Source: CAZTLE01 sp964614415 (GTDB lineage: Bacteria > Bacteroidota > Bacteroidia > Flavobacteriales > Flavobacteriaceae). From it: a stretch of DNA of 11,628 bases. The translations under genes and the position numbers were made by a program. The stretch's first letter is position 1; each line of letters starts with the position of its first letter. Under the pieces are notes generated by a model, which was not told the origin of the DNA, searched no databases, and was given only the letters and a program-made list of their open reading frames with translations. Shown piece by piece: positions 5,830 to 11,628 of this stretch. The stretch covers positions 1 through 11,628 of the forward strand of contig CAZTLE010000131.1 in assembly GCA_964614415.1 (NCBI GenBank), read 5' to 3'.

Positions 5830-6861
5830 ATGAAAGAATATATTGGTGTGCTTTTTATGGCCTTGTCATTGGGTCTAAGCGCACAGCACGGCAATGAAGA
5901 TGCCGAAAAATGGATGGGTAATCGTCCGGACGGGCATGCACCCATAACTGTAATGGGAGATCACCTCCACCATAAAGGAGGATTCATGATCTCGTACCGC
6001 TACATGCATATGAATATGGAAGACCTTCTCCTGGGAGGTGATGAGGTTTCCTTTCAAAGCGTACTGCTCCCCAATGGAGGCTCCTATATGGTTACTCCTA
6101 CGAAAATGCCGATGAATATGCATATGATTGGAGCCATGTACGCTCCTTCCAACAGATTATCCCTAATGATAATGGGATCGATCGTCGATATGGAAATGGA
6201 TCATCTCACAGCCATGGGGACCAATTTTACCACAGAGTCTTCGTCCTTTGGCGACACACGCATATCAGGACTGTACAAGATCTTTAACAGGAATGCTCAG
6301 TATTTGCATGCGAGATTGGGAGTTTCGGTCCCAACGGGAAGCATTGAAGAGATGGATGTAACACCTGCATCCTCACCCAATGAAGTGATCCTGCCGTATC
6401 CCATGCAAATTGGAAGCGGTACATGGGATTTCGAAACCGCGCTTACCTATTTGTGGCAATGTGGTGACCTTTCGGGAGGAAATCAGCTAAATGCCACATG
6501 GCGAACCGGCACGAACGACAATGAATACCGCCTGGGAAATCAATACAGTCTTCAGAACTGGATTGCCTACAGGGTTCTTGATTGGCTTAGTTTTTCCGGT
6601 CGCATCGAAGGGCGTGTGGTGGATGCTATCAATGGAGCAAACCCCGATTTGAATCCCATGATGGTGATCACTGCGGATACGGCCAACTCAGGAGGCAGAT
6701 ATCTCAACGGAGGACTTGGGTTTAACCTTTATGTTCCTCAAGGAAGCCTTAAAAACCTGAGATTTGGCTTTGAAGTTTCGGGTCCTTTTATTCAAAACCT
6801 CAATGGTGTACAGTTGAAAACCAAAGAATCCGTTACTGCCGGAGTTCAGTATGGCTTCTAA
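5830..6861 (+). CDS. Outer-membrane beta-barrel, Met/His-rich, metal-cluster transporter-like
   Basis: A 343-residue protein with a signal peptide (cleavage near LSAQ, about residue 19) and alternating hydrophobic strands through to a C-terminal Phe, the outer-membrane barrel signature. It resembles Bacteroidota proteins loosely annotated as transporter or 'phenol degradation MetA-like' barrels. Its N-terminal third is extraordinarily rich in Met and His: 19 Met in the first 130 residues, including GDHLHHKGG (43-51), YMHMNMED (58-65), MPMNMHM (93-99) and MEMDH (121-125). Such patches bind Cu(I) or Ag(I) in CusF, CopC and Ctr-type proteins. It is probably cotranscribed with the two genes before it and is followed by a strong terminator. 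Barrel call firm; substrate inferred. Confidence 0.82.
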   Translation: MKEYIGVLFMALSLGLSAQHGNEDAEKWMGNRPDGHAPITVMGDHLHHKGGFMISYRYMHMNMEDLLLGGDEVSFQSVLLPNGGSYMVTPTKMPMNMHMIGAMYAPSNRLSLMIMGSIVDMEMDHLTAMGTNFTTESSSFGDTRISGLYKIFNRNAQYLHARLGVSVPTGSIEEMDVTPASSPNEVILPYPMQIGSGTWDFETALTYLWQCGDLSGGNQLNATWRTGTNDNEYRLGNQYSLQNWIAYRVLDWLSFSGRIEGRVVDAINGANPDLNPMMVITADTANSGGRYLNGGLGFNLYVPQGSLKNLRFGFEVSGPFIQNLNGVQLKTKESVTAGVQYGF

Positions 6862-6890
6862 GACCTGAATAGGTTTTAATACTATATTAG

Positions 6891-6931
6891 GAAAAGCCTT
6901 CCTCATTGTTTGGAGGGCTTTTCTTATTTTT
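6891..6931 (+). terminator. Rho-independent terminator after the Met-rich barrel gene
   Basis: GAAAAGCCTTCC (6891-6902) pairs with GGAGGGCTTTTC (6912-6923) over 12 base pairs with one G-T and a 9-base loop, followed by TTATTTTT. It splits the metal cluster into two transcription units. Confidence 0.85.
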
Positions 6932-6932
6932 G
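6925..6932 (+). promoter_or_regulatory. Candidate -7 element overlapping the terminator T-tract
   Basis: TATTTTTG matches TAnnTTTG exactly and ends only 5 bases before the ATG at 6938, so the transcript would be leaderless or nearly so. The -33 region falls inside the terminator stem and shows no TTTG at ideal spacing. Confidence 0.4.
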
Positions 6933-6937
6933 CAGTG

Positions 6938-7357
6938 ATGAAGAAAGCAATTTCCATATTTCTTTCTGTCTTGCTCCTTGCAAGTAGCTCGGGTATTGCC
7001 TATGCCCAGCACTTTTGTAGTGGTCATGAAATGATGGCCAAAGTAACCCTGGGTGAAGAGCATCTTTCTTGTGGGATGAAAATGATGACGCCAACTCCTG
7101 GTTGTGAAGAAGACACTAGGGAGGAAAAGGATCACAGCTGCTGCTCTAACAGTTATACACAGGTAGAAACTGACGAGAACTACGCTAAGACTTCTTTCGA
7201 CGTCGATCTTAATACAAACTTCGTTGCGGCCTTTATCCATGTTTTCATTCCGCCTCAACCGGATAATTACCCCGATCACTTACAAACCTACACGGATTAT
7301 CATCCCCCTCCTCTCGATAAGGACATACCCGTTCTTTATCAGGTCTTCCTAATTTGA
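6938..7357 (+). CDS. Secreted HYC_CC_PP-type small Cys/His protein
   Basis: A 139-residue exported protein: signal peptide about 1-23 (cleavage after AYA), then the mature start QHFCSGHEM (24-32), CGMKMM (45-50), Cys56, the pair CC at 68-69 and a C-terminal YHPPPLD (121-127). This order of an H-x-C near the mature N-terminus, a C-C pair and a late Pro-Pro is what defines the Bacteroidota family labelled HYC_CC_PP; here the middle residue is Phe rather than Tyr. The family has no established function as far as I know but occurs with HMA and TonB-receptor genes. A Val/Ile-rich stretch (about 95-105) may be a weak membrane segment. The ATG at 6938 is preferred to the GTG one codon earlier. Metal binding is inferred from His, Cys and Met content and from the neighbours. 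Confidence 0.75.
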   Translation: MKKAISIFLSVLLLASSSGIAYAQHFCSGHEMMAKVTLGEEHLSCGMKMMTPTPGCEEDTREEKDHSCCSNSYTQVETDENYAKTSFDVDLNTNFVAAFIHVFIPPQPDNYPDHLQTYTDYHPPPLDKDIPVLYQVFLI

Positions 7358-7360
7358 TTT

Positions 7361-7415
7361 AATTACAGTATGGCGAGTTGTCTCCGTAACGGGGATCGCC
7401 AATTCAATTGTAATT
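7361..7415 (+). other. Long nested hairpin between the HYC_CC_PP-type and HMA-MauE genes
   Basis: Three stacked stems: AATTACA (7361-7367) with TGTAATT (7409-7415), TGGCGA (7371-7376) with TCGCCA (7396-7401), and TCTCCG (7381-7386) with CGGGGA (7390-7395) around a three-base loop. TTTT begins at 7414. It starts 3 bases after the upstream stop and ends 15 bases before the next ATG. It could be a terminator or attenuator, or a structured leader controlling the downstream gene. Confidence 0.6.
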
Positions 7416-7430
7416 TTAAATCAATCTTTA

Positions 7431-8153
7431 ATGAAACATTCATATAGCGTAACCGGAATGACATGCAGTAGCTGTCAGGCTTCTGTGACCGAAGCGTTGG
7501 CTGCCGTTGATGGTGTTCGTGAAGTGCAGGTTGACCTTGATGCCGGAGAAGCTGTTGTTTCCATGGATCGGCATATTGTGGTCGAAGTGCTTCAAAAGGC
7601 GTTGTCTCCTAAGTATTCGATAACGGAGAAACGGGAGCAGAACATCTTTGCAACTGCTTCTACCGGGACGGATTCAGGGAAAAGTAAGCTTCAGCAATTA
7701 ACACCTTTGTTTTTAATTCTCGGGTATATCGCTGTGGCTTCTGTACTTCTGAATTATAAAAGTTGGAATACGACGGACTTCATGCTGGACTTCATGGGAC
7801 TGTTCTACATAGTATTCAGCTTTTTCAAGCTACTGGACCTGAAAGGTTTTCCGAAGTCGTTTGGCATGTACGATCCGTTGGCTAAGGCAATTCCCGCCTA
7901 TGGCTGGGTGTACCCCTTTATTGAAATAGCGCTGGGGCTTATGTTCCTGATGCGATTCGAAATTCGAATTGCGCTCATCGCCACCCTGGTTGTACTGGGT
8001 ATTACCACCATAGGTGTGACCCGAACGCTATTAAGCAAAAAGTCGATTAGGTGTGCTTGTCTGGGAACAGCGTTAAACCTTCCTATGACGGAAGCCACGT
8101 TTATCGAGAATGCTATTATGCTGGTTATGGCTACATGGATGTTGCTACAATAA
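7431..8153 (+). CDS. HMA domain fused to MauE/DoxX-like redox membrane protein
   Basis: A 240-residue inner-membrane protein. Residues 1-66 form a heavy-metal-associated domain with the metal-binding GMTCSSC loop (Cys12, Cys15), as in Atx1 and CopZ. A polar linker (67-90) leads to a membrane domain with about four to five helices (near 92-108, 119-136, 158-175, 178-197 and 224-240). The membrane part ends with RCACLGTALNLPMTEATFIENAIM, whose C-x-C (Cys208, Cys210) and following NLP/E-N residues are typical of the MauE/DoxX redox-associated family, thought to pass electrons or disulfides across the membrane. The fusion would join metal capture to thiol redox in one protein. It is two bases from the next gene. 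Domains clear; mechanism inferred. Confidence 0.85.
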   Translation: MKHSYSVTGMTCSSCQASVTEALAAVDGVREVQVDLDAGEAVVSMDRHIVVEVLQKALSPKYSITEKREQNIFATASTGTDSGKSKLQQLTPLFLILGYIAVASVLLNYKSWNTTDFMLDFMGLFYIVFSFFKLLDLKGFPKSFGMYDPLAKAIPAYGWVYPFIEIALGLMFLMRFEIRIALIATLVVLGITTIGVTRTLLSKKSIRCACLGTALNLPMTEATFIENAIMLVMATWMLLQ

Positions 8154-8154
8154 A

Positions 8155-10395
8155 ATGAAACATATACATATCATTTTTGTTTTCCTGCTACCGTCGTTCG
8201 TTATCGGTCAGGAAATACTTAGGGGAACCATTACCGAAGTTCCGGATGACGGTGTCGAAGTCGGACTCTCCGGAGCCAATGTGGTTTGGCTTGACACTTC
8301 CGTTGGTACTGTGACCGATCTGGACGGTAATTTTGAGATTCCCTATAAACAGGAGTATACCCAATTGGTGATAAGCTATGTGGGGTATGCCACCGATACG
8401 GTTACCGTTTCAGGGCCTCAACGGCTCACTCATCAGCTGAAAAAGAACAGTGACCTTGATGAAGTTACCGTGCGCTCTAAAGTCAAGGCCTCGGCCCGAT
8501 CCTATATTCAATCGCAAAATGTGATCAACATTAGCAGCAGTGAATTGCTTAAAGCCGCTTGCTGTAATCTTGCGGAAAGCTTTGAAACAAATCCATCTAT
8601 TGATGTCAATTTCACCGATGCGGTATCCGGGACACGCCAAATCAAAATGTTAGGCCTTACCAGTCCGTATATCCTGATCACTACCGAGAACATTCCTTCG
8701 ATTCGTGGAGCTGCCCAGACCTATGGGTTGAGTTTCATTCCGGGAACCTGGGTGGAGAGTATTCAGATCACTAAAGGCGCGGGTAGTGTGGTGCATGGAT
8801 TTGAGAGCATTACCGGGCAAATTAATGCCGAACTTCAGAAACCGATACTGGATAATACATTGTTTGTCAATGCCTATGCAGGGTTAAACGGTCGGACGGA
8901 ACTCAACGTTCATACCAATTTTCCGGTTTCGGAGCGATGGGATACGGGCATTTACGCACATGGAGATTTGAGACAGGAGAAGTTTGATCGCAACGGAGAT
9001 GGTTTTCTTGATGTTCCGCTGACCAATCAAATCAATGTATTGAATCGTTGGCAATATACGAACGCAGAGAAGGGTGTGGTGAGCTTCCTCAATTTTCGCT
9101 TTTTGAATGATGAGAAACAGGCGGGGCAACTGAATTTCGATCCGGAAACAGATCGACTTACCACTAATGCCTGGGGTGCCGAAATAGACACGCGTCGTTG
9201 GGACCTCTCTGCGAAACTTGGCTATGTGAACCCTGAGATACCTTACCAGACTGTGGGTGTGCAGGCGGCATACAGTCATCATTTTCAAGAATCGTACTTC
9301 GGACTCAATCGTTATGACATAACGCATAATAGTGTGTTCGTGAACACTATTTACAATACGATTATTGGCGACTCACGGCATAAAGTGAAGATGGGCGGTA
9401 GCTTTACTTTGGACACCTACGAAGAGCTGACACCCATTGGGTTGTTCGAGCGGAAGGAAAATTCGGTGGGTGCGTTTTTCGAATACGCCTACGATGATCT
9501 GGACGCACTTACCATGACAGCGGGAATCCGGGTGGACAATCACAACCTGCTCGGTTTGTTTTTAACACCCAGGTTGCATGTGCGATACGCTCCCTGGGAA
9601 CGATCCGCGCTGCGATTCTCGGTCGGTAGAGGTAAAAGGAGTCCTAACATATTTACCGAGAACCAGCAAATGTTCTCTTCTTCCAGAGCAGTACGTATTT
9701 TAAGTAATGACGGACCGATCTATGGCTTAAACCCTGAAATAGCCTGGAACTTCGGAGTTTCCTTTCTGCAGGGATATGTATTGTTTGGCAGGAAAGGGAA
9801 TGTGATTTTTGACTACTATCGTACCGACTTTCAGGACCAGGTAGTCATCGATTGGGAAAACCCTTTGGAAGTTAGTTTCTACAATCTTGAAGGATCCAGC
9901 TATGCGAATAATTTTCAGGTCGAACTGAATTATAATATTGCCGAAGGCTTTGATACCCGCCTGGCGTATAAACTTTTTGACGTACGCACAACATACAGAT
10001 CGGGCGAATTGGAGAAGCCGTTGATTCCTTCCAGTCGAATATTTGCAAACATGTCTTATGAAACCCAAAAGACAGATAAGCAAGCGCAATGGAAATTTGA
10101 TGCAACCTTTAATTGGTTGGGAGGGCAGCGCTTTCCATCGACGGTAACGAGCCCTGAGTTGTTTCAGTTGGCCGAGAATACACCTACGGTGACAACGTTG
10201 AATGCTCAAATAACAAGAGTTTTTTCGAAGTCTTTTGAAGTCTATGTAGGTGGTGAGAATATTACTAATTTTAGACAACCGAATCCAGTAGTAAGCGCTT
10301 CCGATCCTTTTGGGGCCAATTTTGATACGACCTTTGTATATGGTCCGATTTTTGGAAGTATGTATTACACCGGACTACGGTTTACTTTGAACTAA
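8155..10395 (+). CDS. TonB-dependent outer-membrane receptor, metal-cluster type
   Basis: A 746-residue receptor: signal peptide about 1-18 (VIGQ), a carboxypeptidase-regulatory-like domain at about 20-95 with the GTVTDLDGNFEI and ISYVGYATDTV signatures, a plug at about 105-230 and a 22-strand-type barrel to the end (YYTGLRFTLN). The plug carries AACCNLAESFETNPSID (135-150) with adjacent Cys136-Cys137, then the region VNFTDAVSGTRQIKMLGL. Such a Cys pair is unusual in receptors for siderophores or glycans and recalls copper receptors such as NosA/OprC. Energy would come from TonB-ExbBD, not encoded here. The ATG at 8155 is chosen because it starts at the signal peptide, two bases after the previous stop; a longer reading from 8110 lies inside that gene. 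No SusD partner is present, arguing against glycan uptake. Confidence 0.92.
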   Translation: MKHIHIIFVFLLPSFVIGQEILRGTITEVPDDGVEVGLSGANVVWLDTSVGTVTDLDGNFEIPYKQEYTQLVISYVGYATDTVTVSGPQRLTHQLKKNSDLDEVTVRSKVKASARSYIQSQNVINISSSELLKAACCNLAESFETNPSIDVNFTDAVSGTRQIKMLGLTSPYILITTENIPSIRGAAQTYGLSFIPGTWVESIQITKGAGSVVHGFESITGQINAELQKPILDNTLFVNAYAGLNGRTELNVHTNFPVSERWDTGIYAHGDLRQEKFDRNGDGFLDVPLTNQINVLNRWQYTNAEKGVVSFLNFRFLNDEKQAGQLNFDPETDRLTTNAWGAEIDTRRWDLSAKLGYVNPEIPYQTVGVQAAYSHHFQESYFGLNRYDITHNSVFVNTIYNTIIGDSRHKVKMGGSFTLDTYEELTPIGLFERKENSVGAFFEYAYDDLDALTMTAGIRVDNHNLLGLFLTPRLHVRYAPWERSALRFSVGRGKRSPNIFTENQQMFSSSRAVRILSNDGPIYGLNPEIAWNFGVSFLQGYVLFGRKGNVIFDYYRTDFQDQVVIDWENPLEVSFYNLEGSSYANNFQVELNYNIAEGFDTRLAYKLFDVRTTYRSGELEKPLIPSSRIFANMSYETQKTDKQAQWKFDATFNWLGGQRFPSTVTSPELFQLAENTPTVTTLNAQITRVFSKSFEVYVGGENITNFRQPNPVVSASDPFGANFDTTFVYGPIFGSMYYTGLRFTLN

Positions 10396-10402
10396 ACAAA
10401 CT

Positions 10403-10762
10403 ATGATGAAAAAAATTCTGGCATTATTCGTTTTATGCATGACGTTTGCGGTCTCCAGCGCTCAAAATAAGAACGCCAGGGCCACGGTAGAAGTGGATGG
10501 TGTGTGCTATATGTGCAAAGTACGAATTGAAAAGACCGCTATTAGAACCAAGGGAGTTAAGTCGGCGGTATGGAACGTAGATACGCATGAGTTGAAGCTC
10601 ATCTTTGACGAGCGAAAGACCAATCTTGAGGCAATTCAAGAAAATTTGGCGGCCGTCGGCCATGACACGCCTCATATGAAAGCGACGAAGGAAGCCTATG
10701 AGTCGGTAGATCCGTGTTGCCGCTATCGCGATCCGAAAGTACGGGACGCACATAAGAACTAA
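10403..10762 (+). CDS. Secreted periplasmic HMA-domain metal-binding protein
   Basis: A 119-residue protein with a signal peptide (about 1-20, cleavage before QNKN) and one heavy-metal-associated fold (about 24-92). The metal loop is VCYMCKVRIEK (Cys35, Cys38, with Met37 between them) in place of the usual M-x-C-x-x-C. The tail adds DPCCRYRD (104-111) with another Cys pair. It would be a soluble periplasmic carrier passing metal, most likely Cu(I), between the receptor and the membrane HMA-MauE protein, or MerP-like for mercury. It begins 7 bases after the TonB receptor stop and belongs to the same operon. The fold is clear; the metal and the partners are inferred. ATG codons at 10403 and 10406 are both possible starts. 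Confidence 0.88.
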   Translation: MMKKILALFVLCMTFAVSSAQNKNARATVEVDGVCYMCKVRIEKTAIRTKGVKSAVWNVDTHELKLIFDERKTNLEAIQENLAAVGHDTPHMKATKEAYESVDPCCRYRDPKVRDAHKN

Positions 10763-10784
10763 CGGCCTTTGGTCTTACGTTTTT
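10753..10784 (+). terminator. Weak candidate terminator at the convergent gene ends
   Basis: TAAGA (10753-10757) pairs with TCTTA (10773-10777), with one mismatch and a C-G pair inside, followed by CG and five T. It covers the end of the HMA gene and the stop codon of the convergent gene. The stem is short and the loop long. Confidence 0.3.
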
Positions 10785-11434
10785 AAATGATTGGAAATCT
10801 CTGTAAGCAGTGAGTCGCAACTCTCAATGCCACGCTGTGTTGCGAAGAGTTTAATACTAAAGGAACCACGCATGCTTTGCATGATGTTCTTCAATAGCAG
10901 TTCATCATCAAAGCCAAAGACCCCTTTTGGAAATGCGTCGTAATCGGCGTTTTGGATGAAGTAACGTCCCAGATATTCCTTGTGAATGTTCTCCTGGCGC
11001 TCATAATCTTTCATCATATCCTCGTAGTTCGAGTAGTGTCGCTGAATGGCGGTCTTTAGTGCAAAATCGTCGAGTAATTTCAGATCACCGGAGTTGATCA
11101 ACGTATGATACGTTATATCATTGGCGGAAAAGTTCGACAGCCGTGAGACGCTAAAGATGCCATTAATAACAGCCATCTTTGCGTTATTATCGTCACCGCC
11201 CAATACAGGAATGATCTTATCTACGGTGGCCATTTTTATTCGCAGCTGCTCGACGTTGTTTTCCAGGGCTTCCTTATCGGCTTCCAGCTCGCTCTTCAGA
11301 TTTACCAAATACTGTTGCTTCTGGGATTCCTGTTGTTTGTTTTGAGCCCATTTATTCAAGCTAAAGGCGATGGTTATACCAATGATCACTATCAGGATTT
11401 CACCAAGCGCATAGCGCCAATTTAACTTTGCCAT
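10775..11434 (-). CDS. DUF6090-like membrane-anchored protein, function unknown
   Basis: A 219-residue protein with one N-terminal membrane helix (about 9-27) in the family-typical context KLNWRYALGEILIVIIGITIAFSLNKW, resembling DUF6090 proteins of Bacteroidota. A Gln/Glu/Lys-rich segment that probably forms a coiled coil follows (about 30-72), then a helical region to the end. No catalytic motif is visible. The ATG at 11432-11434 is preferred; an upstream in-frame TTG at 11447-11449 would add five residues. It is convergent with the metal cluster and lies between that cluster and groEL, so there is no functional link to either from context. Confidence 0.8.
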   Translation of the reverse strand: MAKLNWRYALGEILIVIIGITIAFSLNKWAQNKQQESQKQQYLVNLKSELEADKEALENNVEQLRIKMATVDKIIPVLGGDDNNAKMAVINGIFSVSRLSNFSANDITYHTLINSGDLKLLDDFALKTAIQRHYSNYEDMMKDYERQENIHKEYLGRYFIQNADYDAFPKGVFGFDDELLLKNIMQSMRGSFSIKLFATQRGIESCDSLLTEISNHLKT

Positions 11435-11458
11435 ACTATTGATTTTCAAGAACAGATG

Positions 11459-11466
11459 TAAAAATA
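11459..11466 (-). promoter_or_regulatory. Candidate -7 element for the DUF6090-like gene
   Basis: The minus strand reads TATTTTTA, one base from TAnnTTTG, 24 bases before the ATG at 11434. It directly abuts the T-tract of the terminator upstream. Confidence 0.3.
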
Positions 11467-11501
11467 AAAAAGCCCTACGAAACTATTCGTAAGGGCTTTT
11501 T
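11467..11501 (-). terminator. Rho-independent terminator of groEL, nearly symmetrical
   Basis: AAAAAGCCCT-ACGAA (11467-11481) pairs with TTCGT-AGGGCTTTTT (11486-11501) with one bulged A at 11491 and an ACTA loop, giving about 15 base pairs. A-runs on one arm and T-runs on the other let it work on either strand. The gene it ends here is the minus-strand groEL. Confidence 0.85.
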
Positions 11502-11531
11502 AAATTATATGTTCTAAGTTTCGGTTTTAAA

Positions 11532-11577
11532 CCTCATACCTGCCTGCGGCAGGCAGGCCTCATACCTCATGCCTCAT
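11532..11577. repeat. GC-rich 19-base palindrome flanked by CCTCAT repeats
   Basis: CCTGCCTGC-G-GCAGGCAGG (11539-11557) is a perfect inverted repeat of 9-base arms. CCTCAT occurs once before it (11532) and three times after it at 7-base spacing (11558, 11565, 11572). The composition is unlike the AT-rich spacer around it. It resembles REP-like intergenic elements of flavobacteria. Confidence 0.7.
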
Positions 11578-11579
11578 TC

Positions 11580-11628
11580 CTACATCATCCCCGGCATTCC
11601 GCCGCCGCCCATTGGAGGCATTGGAGGT
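11580..11628 (-). CDS. groL: Chaperonin GroEL, C-terminal end only
   Basis: The last 15 codons and TAG stop of a minus-strand gene that enters from the right edge. The peptide is PPMPPMGGGGMPGMM, the Gly/Met-rich flexible tail that GroEL projects into the ring cavity; in Bacteroidota it commonly ends this way. Nothing of the folded chaperonin domain is in the window, so the call rests on this tail alone, though it is distinctive. The gene is followed by the palindrome and a strong terminator. Confidence 0.8.
   Translation of the reverse strand, partial: PPMPPMGGGGMPGMM

Noticed and set aside
8110..8154. Longer TonB receptor start inside the HMA-MauE gene
   Set aside because: It adds 15 residues with no signal-peptide logic; the ATG at 8155 begins directly at a good signal peptide.
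9727..10278. 183-codon minus-strand frame
   Set aside because: It is antisense to the TonB receptor barrel; basic, Cys-scattered sequence without a domain or start signal.
11532..11580. CRISPR-like array from the CCTCAT repeats
   Set aside because: The units are 7 bases with no spacers; they fit a simple tandem repeat next to a palindrome.

Overview
The window looks like part of a chromosome from a marine or environmental member of the Bacteroidota, most likely a flavobacterium. The evidence is an exosortase of the XrtF type with its associated membrane protein, a SusC-style TonB-dependent receptor with a carboxypeptidase-regulatory-like domain, a DUF6090-type protein, short AT-rich leaders with TAnnTTTG-like -7 elements, almost no Shine-Dalgarno sequences, and a GroEL C-terminus ending in Gly/Met repeats at the right edge.

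Layout, left to right. (1) 1-1500, minus strand: an AT-rich restriction-modification remnant. A small XRE regulator (1224-1448) sits upstream of an adenine-type DNA methyltransferase (19-1176). The methyltransferase stops inside a conserved C-terminal motif and probably carries a one-base frameshift. Its nuclease is not in view. (2) 1602-3113, minus: a large lipoprotein with an Asp-box, probably a beta-propeller, followed by a clear terminator. (3) 3241-3696, minus: a GAF-domain protein of the free methionine-(R)-sulfoxide reductase type. It is divergent from (4) xrtF (3783-4331) and the XrtF-associated membrane protein (4328-4756), which overlap by ATGA. (5) 4795-10762, plus: seven consecutive genes that look like one envelope metal-trafficking cluster, most likely for copper. 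They are a DUF3347 lipoprotein, a small CxGKC secreted or anchored protein, a Met/His-rich outer-membrane barrel, a HYC_CC_PP-type secreted protein, an HMA domain fused to a MauE/DoxX-like membrane protein, a TonB-dependent receptor with a Cys-Cys pair in its plug, and a secreted HMA protein. (6) 10775-11434, minus: a DUF6090-like membrane protein. (7) 11467-11628: a strong terminator, a GC-rich palindrome with short CCTCAT repeats, and the last 15 codons of groEL on the minus strand.

The metal cluster is the most interesting part. Nearly every product carries Cys, Met or His motifs suited to soft-metal binding. Together they span the outer membrane (receptor, barrel), periplasm (soluble HMA protein, HYC_CC_PP protein, lipoprotein) and inner membrane (HMA-MauE fusion). 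No P1B-type ATPase or RND pump is present here, so this is not the textbook copper-efflux arrangement. A structured intergenic hairpin (7361-7415) lies between the two halves of the cluster. That the cluster handles metal, and that the metal is copper, are inferences from motifs and gene order.
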